Source: Haematococcus lacustris (taxonomy: Eukaryota; Chlorophyta; Chlorophyceae; Chlamydomonadales; Haematococcaceae). From it: a DNA stretch of 64,000 nt. The stretch is taken from the NCBI GenBank assembly GCA_030144725.1, contig JASKMD010000006.1:8837256-8901255 (forward strand), given 5' to 3'. The notes beneath the pieces were generated by a model. The model did not search any database and was not told where the DNA came from. It was given only the letters and a program-made list of their open reading frames with translations. Shown here one piece after another: positions 21,864 through 33,300 of the stretch. Both the position numbers and the translations under genes were made by a program. Within the stretch, counting starts at the first letter, position 1; each line of letters starts with the position of its first letter.

Positions 21864-24800
21864 ATGCAGCGCCCGGGTGTGGCCGCCAGATTCTTGGCAG
21901 TCACCCTCAACGTGCAGGGCCTTGCCCAGCCGCACAAACTGCAGGCCCTGCTTGACTGGGCCGCTGACAGCCCGGCGCAAGTGGTGTTCCTCCAAGAGTG
22001 CCATAGGGCGGAGAGCGTGTGGCAGTGGGCAGAAGCCCACTCGGGGGCCAAGCCCGCCTGGCGGGGGCAGTGGTTTTACACCCCTGGCACCGGCAGCTCC
22101 CAAGGCTGCCTGGTATTGGTCAAGCCCTCCACCATCCTCCGGGGGTGCACCCAGGTGCAGCTGCAGGCAGAGGGGGCCCAGGGGCGGGTGCTGCGGGTAG
22201 ACGGGGAGCTCGCAGGCAGGCCGGTGTCCCTAGTGTGCGTGTACGCCCCGGCGCAGCAGGCAGAGCGGCCAGCGTTCTACGCAGAGTGCCTCCCCGCTTG
22301 CCTCCCGCCAGCCGCCGACCGCCGCCTCCTCCTCATGGGGGGCGACTTCAACTGCATCTTAGCCCCCGTGGACAGAGTGGGCATCCCGCAGGGCTCGCAG
22401 CATGGGGAGGCCTGGGTGGGCAGCCGGGGCCAGGGGGCGGAGCAGCTGCGGCAGCTGGTGGGTGAGCGGGGTCTGGTGGACCCGTGGCGCCATCTGCACC
22501 CCTCCAAGAGAGACCTCACCCACTTCAGCGAGCGTTGGCAGACGGGTGCGCGCCTCGACCGGTGGTACATCTCGGAGGAGCTGGTGCAGTGGCAGATGGA
22601 CAGCGCCATCCAAGGGGTGCTGCCAGTGCCCACCGACCACCGGCCCGTGTCAGTGGCAGTGTGCCCCCCCGACCTGCCTCTCACCGTCCCCGCTCCCTGG
22701 CAGCTGCACCCCGCCCACCTCGACAACCCTGACCTGCTGGACTGCCTCAAGGACTTCCTCCAGGCGGAGGCACATCACCACGAGGCTGCGAGTCAGCTGG
22801 GGCTGCCTAGGGATGGGCACAGGGCCAGGTGGGCCCGCATCAAACAGGGCCTGGCCATGCGTGCCCAGCACTTCCTGCGGGCCCAGCGCCGCGCGCAGCG
22901 TGACCTGCAGCAGCGCAGGGAGAAGGCGGCAGCAGTGGCCAGGGCTCACCTCGTGCGGCAGCTGGTGCGGGTGGAGCGAGAGGGGGAGGCTGAGGTGCAG
23001 GCGGCGCAGCACCTGGGAGAGGCCGCAGCCCTGGCGGGTGTGGGGGCGAGGGAGCAGGGGGCCCAGCAATCCCTGCTGGCCAGTGCAGTCCTCGACAGTA
23101 CTACGGCGACCGCTCCTCCTTTTACTTCTACCATCGCGACCAGCCCGCGCACACCCCCACCCTCATTTCCTCTCTCCAGCTCCCCGGCCAGCCAGGTCAG
23201 CCAGCAGACCTCACCACGCCGGCCGGGGTGAAGGCAGCGTGCAGGGCTTTCCAGCAGCACTACTCAGCTGCCGAGCCCACCGGTGTCTACGCAGCCAAGC
23301 CGGTGGACACAGCTGCGCGCGCCACGCTGCTGGGCAGCCTCACCTCCCACCTCACCCACACCCAGGCCAGGGCTGCCGAGGGCCCCGATGGCATCCCTAT
23401 GCTTTCAGAGGAGGAGTTGGGCCGGGCTCTGCAGGGCTGCGCGCACAGCAAGGCCCCGGGGTTAGATGGACTGCCCATGGAGGTCTATGACCGGCTGTGG
23501 GTGGAGCTGGGGCGGCCGCTGCGGGCCATGTTGCGAGAGGCCCTGGCAGACACCGCTGACCCTGCCCCCCTGGCTGAGTTCCTGACAGGCATCATCACCC
23601 TCGTGCCCAAGGCTGGCAAGCCGAGGGACCAGGTGGCCGGCTACCGCCCCATCACGCTCCTCAACTGCGACGTGCGCCTGGTGGCCAGGGCAGTGGAGGA
23701 CCGGCTGCAGCTGCCCTTGGACCTGCTGGTGTCCCCCTCTCAGTCCGCCTTCATCCTGGGCAGGGACATCAGCGACAGCGTGCAGTTCCACCTAGGCCTG
23801 CTGGAGTACCTGCAACAGCGGGGCAGCCCAGCCTGGCTGTTGTAGCTGGACCTGGCGAGTGCCTATGACAACGTGTCCTGGGGCTTGCTCCAGGACACGA
23901 TGGAGGCCATGGGGTTCTGCCGGGAGGGGCATGTGCGCTGGGCTCAGCTGCTGCACCGGGGGGCCACAAGCCAGGTGCTGGTCAACGGCCACCTCACCGA
24001 CAGCTTCCCCCTTGCGTCGGGGCTGCTGCAGGGCAGCGGGGCCTCCCCGCTCTACTGGTGCATCGTGCTTCAGCCGCTGGTCAGCTACCTCAGCTCGCTC
24101 CAGATGGCAGGCCGCATCAGCACCCCCACCATCCCCTCCAGCCCTCTGGCCATGCACAGGGCCGCCCTGACCCCCGCGCTCCCCTCCAAGGAGTATGCGG
24201 ACGACCTCACCATCGTGGTGCTCGATCGGGTCAGAGACGGGAAGGTGGTTGTGGAGGCCCTGGGCCTGTTCCGCGCCGCTGGGGGCCCTGCGCTGAGCGT
24301 GAGCAAGAGCTCAGCCCTTCCGTGCGCCCAGCCAGAGCCTGGGCCGGGCAACCAGGAGGGCTCAGGCCCCGAGGGGGCGGGGAGGGGAGGAAGGGGGGGT
24401 GACGGTGGGGAAGGGGGCGGGCAGGGGCAGGTGGGCGAGCAGGGGCTAGGGGGTGGGCTGGGGGAAGGTGGCGGGCAAGGGCAGCAGCAGGGCGGGCAGG
24501 AGCAGGGTGGGGAGCAGGAGCCGGCGGTGGTCATCCCAGCTGTCCGAGCGGGGGTGCCCGTGCGCCACCTGGGGGTCCCTCTTGGGGCGGCCTCCTACGC
24601 TGCCACCAGCGAGGCCGCCTTCGGTGGGGCGGCGGCGGCCATGCTGGCAGCCTCCCTCCCTTGGCGGCCCCAAGGCCTCAACCTCCTGGGGCGGGTGCAG
24701 GTGGCACAGCAGTGCCTGGCCTCCAAGTCCATCTACCAAATGGCCTTCGTGCAACCCTCCGCTCCTCTGACGCAAGCCATGGCCGCGGCTGTCAACCGCT

Positions 24801-26853
24801 TTGTGGCAGCCTCAGACCTGCCCCAGGAGCGCAGCCCCAACAGCAGCCGCCTCTACCCTAACAAGGCCATCTGCGTGATGCCCCGGGGGGAGGGAGGGGT
24901 GGGGCTTCCCGACCTGGGGGTCACCAGCACGGCCATGGGGCTGCCGACCTGGTCAGGGCTTGCCTCCCCGAGCCCTGGCAGGGCATGGTGGACCGCCTGC
25001 AGCCTCCTCAGCCGGAGTGGGAGTGCCTGAGGGTTGGGCCAGGGGTGGGGTTTGTGATGCGGCGCACCTCCCTGCTCCAGCCCTCCCACTGGGTGGGCCC
25101 CAACGGCCGCCTCTACCCCCTAGACCCCACAGGGCAGGGGCCCCTAGGGGCTTTTTGGGCGGAGGGAGGGGCGGCCTGGGAGCCAGCTGCGGTGGCCCGA
25201 CTCAACAAGCCCAGCTACAGGCTGACTCCGGAGGAGCGAGCCGCCCACCTCCGCCCTCTTCCCGCCCAGCATCACGTGGCGCAGGAGCAGGCTCAAGGGC
25301 AGGAGCAAGGAGGAGCCAGGGCGGTTGGCAGGGGCGGGGGGCGGGCTAGGGGGCGGGGCGGGGGCAGGGGGCGAGGGCGTGGAGGAGGTGGAGGGCGTAG
25401 GGGAGCAGGGGGCGGGGCGGGAGGGCAGGCTGCCGACCCAGCTGACGAGGGCCCTGGCACCTGGCCTAAGGAGGAGTGGCTCTTGGGCCCCTGGGCTCAC
25501 CTGCAGCTGGACCCTCAGGTGTGGGGCATGGGCACCACCACCCTCCTGGACTTCTCTGTCAAGCATGCCAGGGTGCGCCTCCACCAGCTCCAGCGCGTCA
25601 GTGCCGACCCCCTCTACCCACCAGGTGGGGGCCTGTGGCCAGCGCTGTGGGGTGTGCGCCCCCCCCGGGCAGCGGGCGAACCGGAGGTGGCAGCGGTGGC
25701 TGATGGGGCCCTCAGGGAGCTGGAGCTCAAGTGGGAGGCCAGCGTGCAGCAGGTGGCAGGCCAGGGGGCAGCGGGGGAGCGGGAGCAGCAGGGCAGGGAT
25801 GTGGAGGAGCGGCTCCCCGAGGAGGTGCAGGGCAGCCAACCGCCTCGCTGGCTTGACACCTCCGCCAGGGCGCACCCGCGTCCCTCGCCGCAGGACAGGG
25901 CGGCCGAGCAGGCTGAGCGGCAGCTGGAGGCCCAGCAGCGGCGTGGGGGCAGGCAGCCAGTTGCTCAGCCCGCCCCCCGGGCCGACACCGCGGACCAGCT
26001 GGCTGTGGGTATTCAGGCGGGCCAGCCGTGTGCGAAGGTGTGGAAGGAGCTGCTAGACCCCACCCTCCGTCGGGAGCATGTCATCGTGGCCTGGCGGGTG
26101 CTTCACGCCAGCCTCATGGTTGGGGCCTTGTGGGGTCACATCCTCAAGGGTGCGGCTGCCCCGGGCTCTTCCGCCTGCCGCTTCTGCCAGCCGGGGCACT
26201 TGGAGACCCTCACCCACGCCTTCCTGACCTGCCCCGCCGTGGTCCCAGCCTGGGAGTGGGTGCTGGACGTGTACGGCCGCCTCACAGGCACCCGCCCCCC
26301 CTCAGGCGACGCCATGCTGCTCCTCAGTGGGCGCCCCACCCGCGGCGAGGCCCCCCCCTTTCAGCCCTCTGACAGCCTGCTGTGGCTGCGGCTGCGCGTT
26401 GCCTACCTGGGCGCAGTGTGGCGCCTCCGCAGCTCAGGAGCCGCTACAGCCCTGCAGCCACAACAGGTGGCGAGGCGGGTCGTGGAGGAGGTCATCTCCA
26501 CCCTCACCACGGCCGTCAAGCGGGACTGGCATCGGGTGGGGAGGGACATCCGCGTGGGCCTCTGCGGCGCTGTGCCCTCCACTTGGTTCAAGGGAAAGGA
26601 CCCGGAGCTGGACGCTGCCCACTTCGACCAGCTGTGGCCCGAGGCGTCGGGGGGCTGGTTTGCCAAGCAGCCCAGGAGGGAGCGGAGGGGAGGGCAGGAG
26701 GGGGCAGAGGGGAGGGTTGGGGCAGGAGGAGTGGAGGAGGAGAGGGCAGCAGGGAGGCCTAGGCATGGGGAGGGCAGGGCGCAGGGGGGGGGAGAGCTAG
26801 TGGTTCGCCTCTCCTTGCAGTGGCCCGTCCCCTTCCCCGTCGAGCCAGCCTGA
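21864..26853 (+). pseudogene. LINE copy 2 ORF2, disabled
   Basis: Same domains as copy 1 ORF2 but broken three times. A one-base deletion near 23096 (CTCGACAG against CTCGACCAG) shifts the frame after the endonuclease and linker. TAG at 23843-23845 (TTG to TAG) falls just before the first catalytic RT motif. A deletion of about 370 bp, with a GGGCTG-like junction near 24936-24942, removes the segment matching copy 1 about 16112-16482. A smaller 9-bp loss lies near 26690. The frame then continues from 24985 to the normal TGA at 26851-26853. Confidence 0.9.
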
Positions 26854-27279
26854 GCTGCAGGGTTGCTGGTGGGGGCTTAGTGCGTTCGGTGGGTGGGGTG
26901 GGCTAGGCTTCGGGGGGCTGTCTGGGTGTCAGGGGACCGGGGGCTTAGGTGGTCTTGGTCTGAGCGTTGGGGGTAGGGTTCTCGGTTTCAGGTCGAGGGG
27001 CGGAACTTAGGCTCGGGTGGGTAGTTTTGTGGGGAGGGTATGGGGAGGGTCTGGGGAGGTGAGCTAGGGTGGAGGGCGTTGGTGTGGGGGAGTGTCTTGA
27101 CGTTGTCCTAGGGAGGGGGTTGCTTGGGTTGTGTGGACCTTTGCTTGTGGGGTGTGGACCTTTGCTTGGGGTGTGTGGACCGCTGTGTTTGGGTGGGGTG
27201 CTTGGGGCTCGTGTATGGGGGAACCTTGTTTTGTAGTAGTCTTCTCTTTTCATCTTTTCTTTAGTGTCACTCTCTCTCT

Positions 27280-27311
27280 TGTAATGCTCCTCCATAAAAA
27301 AATAAAAAAAA
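27280..27311 (+). terminator. LINE copy 2 poly(A) signal and A-tail
   Basis: TGTAA at 27280-27284 and an A-rich stretch 27296-27311, broken by one T. Confidence 0.85.
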
Positions 27312-30300
27312 CCTTGACACCCAAACACCCCAAGGCCCCCCAAGGCCTAGCCCACCCCCCCAAAGGCGCGCACTAAGCCCCCAACAGCCCCGCCCCCTGC
27401 TCCTCTATGCCCTCCACCTCCTCCACGCCCTCTCCCCCTGCCCCCGCCCTGCCCCTTGCCCGCCCCCCTCCCCTGCCAACCCCGCTGGCCCCTCCTTGCT
27501 CCTGCCCTCGAGCCTGCTCCGCCATCACCGAGAAGAAGCATTGGCTAGCGGGGGGCACGGCACGGGACAGCTTGAGCTCAGCCAGGGCGGCCACATGAGC
27601 TTGCAGCCGCGGGCTGATGCCTCGCGAGGGAGGGGCGGTGGGGTCGGTGATGACCCACATGCTGAGGCCGCGGGAGGGGTCTGCCAGCAGGCTGTGGGTC
27701 AGAGGCTGCCAGGGACTGTCGGTGAGGTGGCCGTTGACCAGCACCTGGCTCGTGGCACCCCGGTGCAGCAGCTGAGCCCAGCGCACATGCCCCTCCTGGC
27801 AGAGCCCCATGGCCTCCATTGTGTCCTGGAGCAAGCCTCAAGACACGTTGTCAGGTACTCGAGCAGGTCTAGGTGGAACTGCACGTTGTCGCTGATGTCC
27901 CTGCCCAGGATGAAGGCGGACTAAGAGGGGGAAACCAGCAGGTCCAAGGGCAGCTGCAGCCGGTCCTCCACTGCCCTGGCCACCAGGCGCACGTCGCAGT
28001 TGAGGAGCGTGATGGGGCGGTAGCCGGCCACCTGGTCCCTCGGCTTGCCAGCCTTGGGCACGAGGGTGATGATGCCGGTCAGAAACTCAGCCAGCGGGGC
28101 AGGGTAAGTGGTGTCTTCCAGGGCCTCTCGCAACATGGCCCGCAGCGGCCGCCCCAGCTCCACCCACAGCCGGTCGTAGACCTCCATGGGCAGCCCATCT
28201 AGCCCCGGGGCCTTGCTGTGCGCGCAGCCCTGCAGAGCCCGGCCCAGCTCCTCCTCTGACAGCATAGGGCTGCCATCGGGGCCTTTGGCAGCCCTTGCCT
28301 GGGTGGGGGTGAGATGGGATGTAAGGCTGCCCAGCAGCGTGGCGCGCGCAGCTGTGTCCACCGGCTTGGTTGCGAAGACTCTGGTGGGCTCGGCGGCTGA
28401 GTAGTGCTGCTGGAGAGCCTTGCACGCAGCCTTCACCCCGGCCGGCGTGGTGAGGTCTGCTGGCTGCCCTGGCTGGGTAGGGAGCTGGAGAGAGGAGATG
28501 AGGGTGGGGGTGTGCGCGGGCTGGTCGCGATGGTAGAAGTAAAAGGAGGAGCGGTCGCCGTAGTACTGTCGAGAACCGCGCTGGCTAGGAGGGACTGCTG
28601 GGCCCCCTGCTCCCTCGCCCCCACCCCAACCAGGGCTGCGGCCTCTCCCAGGTGCTGCGTTGCCTGCACCTCAGCCTTCTCCCCTCGCTCAATCCGTAGC
28701 AGTTGCCGCACAAGGTGAACCCTGGCCACTGCCGCCGCCTTCTCCCTACGCTACTGCAGGTCACGCTGCGCGCGGCGCTGGGCTCGCAGGAAGTGCTGGG
28801 CACGCATGGCCAGGCCCTGCTTGAGGCGGGCCCACCTGGCCCTGTGACCATCCCTAGGCAGCCCCAGCTGACTCGCAGCCTGGTGCCGTGGTGTTGGGCC
28901 TCCGCCTGTAGGATGTCCTTGAGGCAGTCCAGCATGTCAGGGTTGTCAAGGTGGTCGGGGTGCAGCTGCCAGGGAGCGGGGACGGTGAGAGGCAGGTCGG
29001 GGGGGCACACTGCCACAGACACGGGTCGGTGGTCGGTGGCACAGGCAGCACCCCCTGGTTGGCGCTGTCCATCTGCCACTGGACCAGCTCCTCTGAGATA
29101 TACCACCGGTCTAGGCGCGCACCCGTGTGCCCACGCTTGCTGAAGTGAGTAAGGTCTCTCTTGGAGGGGTGCAGATGGCGCCACGTCTCCACCAGACCCC
29201 GCTATCTCTTTTTTAGGAAGAGCATTACAAGAAGAAGAAGAAAAGGGGAAAGAAAAGATGAGAAAGAAGACTACATCGAACAAGGTTCATCCCCACACAC
29301 AACACATACACACCGAAAAACCCCACCCACATATACCCCTCACCCCAACACAGCGGTCAAGACTCCCCCAGCAAAGGTCAACCCCGTCCCGAACAACGTC
29401 CAAACACTCCCCACACCCTCGCTCTACACCCTAGCCCTAAACCTCCTCCCCAGACTCTCCCACGCAACGACCCACACTAGCCTAAGCCTTGCCCCCGACC
29501 TGGAACCTACTCAACTCAAGACCACCTAAGTCCCCGATACCTTGACACCCAAACACCCCAAGGCCCCCCAAGGCCTAGCCCACCCCCCCAAAGGCGCGCA
29601 CTAAGCCCCCAACAGCCCCGCCCCCTGCTCCTCTATGCCCTCTACCTCCTCCACGCCCTCTCCCCCTGCCCCCGCCCTGCCCCTTGCCGGCCCCCCTCCC
29701 CTGACAACCCCGCTGGCCCCTCCTTGCTCCTGCCCTCGAACCTGCTCCGCCATCACCGAGAAGAAGCATTGGCTAGCGGGGGGCACGGCACGGGACAGCT
29801 TGAGCTCAGCCAGGGCGGCCACATGAGCTTGCAGCCGCGGGCTGATGCCTCGCGAGGGAGAGGCGGTGGGGTCGGTGATGACCCACATGCTGAGGCCGCG
29901 GGAGGGGTCTGCCAGCAGGCTGTGGGTCAGAGGCTGCCAGGGACTGTCGGTGAGGTGGCCGTTGACCAGCACCTGGCTCGTGGCACCCCGGTGCAGCAGC
30001 TGAGCCCAGCGCACATGCCCCTCCTGGCAGAGCCCCATGGCCTCCATTGTGTCCTGGAGCAAGCCTCAAGACACGTTGTCAGGTACTCGAGCAGGTCTAG
30101 GTGGAACTGCACGTTGTCGCTGATGTCCCTGCCCAGAATGAAGGCGGACTAAGAGGGGGAAACCAGCAGGTCCAAGGGCAGCTGCAGCCGGTCCTCCACT
30201 GCCCTGGCCACCAGGCGCACGTCGCAGTTGAGAAGCGTGATGGGGCGGTAGCCGGCCACCTGGTCCCTCGGCTTGCCAGCCTTGGGCACGAGGGTGATGA

Positions 30301-33300
30301 TGCCGGTCAGGAACTCAGCCAGCGGGGCAGGGTCAGTGGTGTCTTCCAGGGCCTCTCGCAACATGGCCCGCAGCGGCCGCCCCAGCTCCACCCACAGCCG
30401 GTCGTAGACCTCCATGGGCAGCCCATCTAGCCCCGGGGCCTTGCTGTGCGCGCAGCCCTCCAGAGCCCGGCCCAGCTCGTCCTCTGACAGCATAGGGCTG
30501 CCATCGGGGCCTTTGGCAGCCCTTGCCTGGGTGGGGGTGAGGTGGGATGTAAGGCTGCCCAGCAGCGTGGCGCGCGCAGCTGTGTCCACCGGCTTGGTTG
30601 CGTAGACTTTGGTGGGCTCGGCGGCTGAGTAGTGCTGCTGGAAAGCCCTGCACGCAGCCTTTACCCCGGCCGGCGTGGTGAGGTCTGCTGGCTGCCCTGG
30701 CTGGGTAGGGAGCTGGAGAGAGGAGATGAGGGTGGGGGTGTGCGCGGGCTGGTCGCGATGGTAGAAGTAAAAGGAGGAGCGGTCGCCGTAGTACTGTCGA
30801 GAACCGCGCTGGCTAGGAGGGACTGCTGGGCCCCCTGATCCCTCGCCCCCACCCCAACCAGGGCTGCGGCCTCTCCCAGGTGCTGCGTTGCCTGCACCTC
30901 AGCCTTCCCCCCTCGCTCAATCCGTAGCAGCTGCCGCACAAGGTGAGCCCTGGCCACTGCCGCCGCCTTCTCCCTACGCTACTGCAGGTCACGCTGCGCG
31001 CGGCGCTGGGCTCGCAGGAAGTGTTGGGCACGCATGGCCAGGCCCTGCTTGAGGCGGGCCCACCTGGCCCTGTGACCATCCCTAGGCAGCCCCAGCTGAC
31101 TCGCAGCCCTGGTCCCGTGCCGTGCCCCCCGCTTGCCCCCAACCTGGAACCTGCTCAACTCAAGACCACCTAAGTCCCCGATCCCTTGACACCCAAACAC
31201 CCCAAGGCTCCCCAAGGAGCGCACTAAGCCCCCAACAGCCCCGCCCCCTGCTCCTCTATGCCCTCTACCTCCTCCACGCCCTCTCCCCCTGCCCCCGCCC
31301 TGCCCCTTGCCGGCCCCCCTCCCCTGACAACCCCGCTGGCCCCTCCTTGCTCCTGCCCTCGAACCTGCTCCGCCATCACCGAGAAGAAGCATTGGCTAGC
31401 GGGGGGCACGGCACGGGACAGCTTGAGCTCAGCCAGGGCGGCCACATGAGCTTGCAGCCGCGGGCTGATGCCTCGCGAGGGAGAGGCGGTGGGGTCGGTG
31501 ATGACCCACATGCTGAGGCCGCGGGAGGGGTCTGCCAGCAGGCTGTGGGTCAGAGGCTGCCAGGGACTGTCGGTGAGGTGGCCGTTGACCAGCACCTGGC
31601 TCGTGGCACCCCGGTGCAGCAGCTGAGCCCAGCGCACATGCCCCTCCTGGCAGAGCCCCATGGCCTCCATTGTGTCCTGGAGCAAGCCTCAAGACACGTT
31701 GTCAGGTACTCGAGCAGGTCTAGGTGGAACTGCACGTTGTCGCTGATGTCCCTGCCCAGGATGAAGGCGGACTAAGAGGGGGAAACCAGCAGGTCCAAGG
31801 GCAGCTGCAGCCGGTCCTCCACTGCCCTGGCCACCAGGCGCACGTCGCAGTTGAGGAGCGTGATGGGGCGGTAGCCGGCCACCTGGTCCCTCGGCTTGCC
31901 AGCCTTGGGCACGAGGGTGATGATGCCGGTCAGGAACTCAGCCAGCGGGGCAGGGTCAGTGGTGTCTTCTAGGGCCTCTCGCAACATGGCCCGCAGCGGC
32001 CGCCCCAGCTCCACCCACAGCCGGTCGTAGACCTCCATGGGCAGCCCATCTAGCCCCGGGGCCTTGCTGTGCGCGCAGCCCTGCAGAGCCCGGCCCAGCT
32101 CGTCCTCTGGCAGCATAGGGCTGCCATCGGGGCCTTTGGCAGCCCTTGCCTGGGTGGGGGTGAGGTGGGATGTAAGGCTGCCCAGTAGCGTGGCGCGCGC
32201 AGCTGTGTCCACCGGCTTGGTTGCGTAGACTTTGGTGGGCTCGGCGGCTGAGTAGTGCTGCTGGAAAGCCCTGCACGCAGCCTTTACCCCGGCCGGCGTG
32301 GTGAGGTCTGCTGGCTGCCCTGGCTGGGTAGGGAGCTGGAGAGAGGAGATGAGGGTGGGGGTGTGCGCGGGCTGGTCGCGATGGTAGAAGTAAAAGGAGG
32401 AGCGGTCGCCGTAGTACTGTCGAGAACCGCGCTGGCTAGGAGGGACTGCTGGGCCCCCTGATCCCTCGCCCCCACCCCAACCAGGGCTGCGGCCTCTCCC
32501 AGGTGCTGCGTTGCCTGCACCTCAGCCTTCCCCCCTCGCTCAATCCGTAGCAGCTGCCGCACAAGGTGAGCCCTGGCCACTGCCGCCGCCTTCTCCCTAC
32601 GCTACTGCAGGTCACGCTGCGCGCGGCGCTGGGCTCGCAGGAAGTGCTGGGCACGCATGGCCAGGCCCTGCTTGAGGCGGGCCCACCTGGCCCTGTGACC
32701 ATCCCTAGGCAGCCCCAGCTGACTCGCAGCCCTGGTCCCGTGCCGTGCCCCCCGCTTGCCCCCGACCTGGAACCTACTCAACTCAAGACCACCTAAGTCC
32801 CCGATCCATTGACACCCAAACACCCCAAGGCCCCCCAAGGAGCGCACTAAGCCCCCAACAGCCCCGCCCCCTGCTCCTCTATGCCCTCTACCTCCTCCAC
32901 GCCCTCTCCCCCTGCCCCCGCCCTGCCCCTTGCCGGCCCCCCTCCCCTGACAACCCCGCTGGCCCCTCCTTGCTCCTGCCCTCGAACCTGCTCCGCCATC
33001 ACCGAGAAGAAGCATTGGCTAGCGGGGGGCACGGCACGGGACAGCTTGAGCTCAGCCAGGGCGGCCACATGAGCTTGCAGCCGCGGGCTGATGCCTCGCG
33101 AGGGAAGGGCGGTGGGGTCGGTGATGACCCACGTGCTGAGGCCGTGGGAGGGGTCTGCCAGCAGGCTGTGGGTCAGAGGCTGCCAGGGACTGTCGGTGAG
33201 GTGGCCGTTGACCAGCACCTGGCTCGTTGCACCCCGGTGCAGCAGCTGAGCCCAGCGCACATGCCCCTCCTGGCAGAGCCCCATGGCCTCCATTGTGTCC

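Larger units (their letters stand above)
18865..27311 (+). mobile_element. LINE copy 2, 5'-truncated and mutated
   Basis: Highly similar to LINE copy 1 from that copy's position about 9992 onward, so it lacks the leader and the start of ORF1. It begins flush with the A-tail of copy 1, as expected for target-primed insertion beside or into an existing poly(A) tract. It ends with TGTAA (27280-27284) and an A-rich tail (27296-27311). ORF2 carries a frameshift, a nonsense codon and a deletion, so the copy cannot move alone. Confidence 0.9.
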
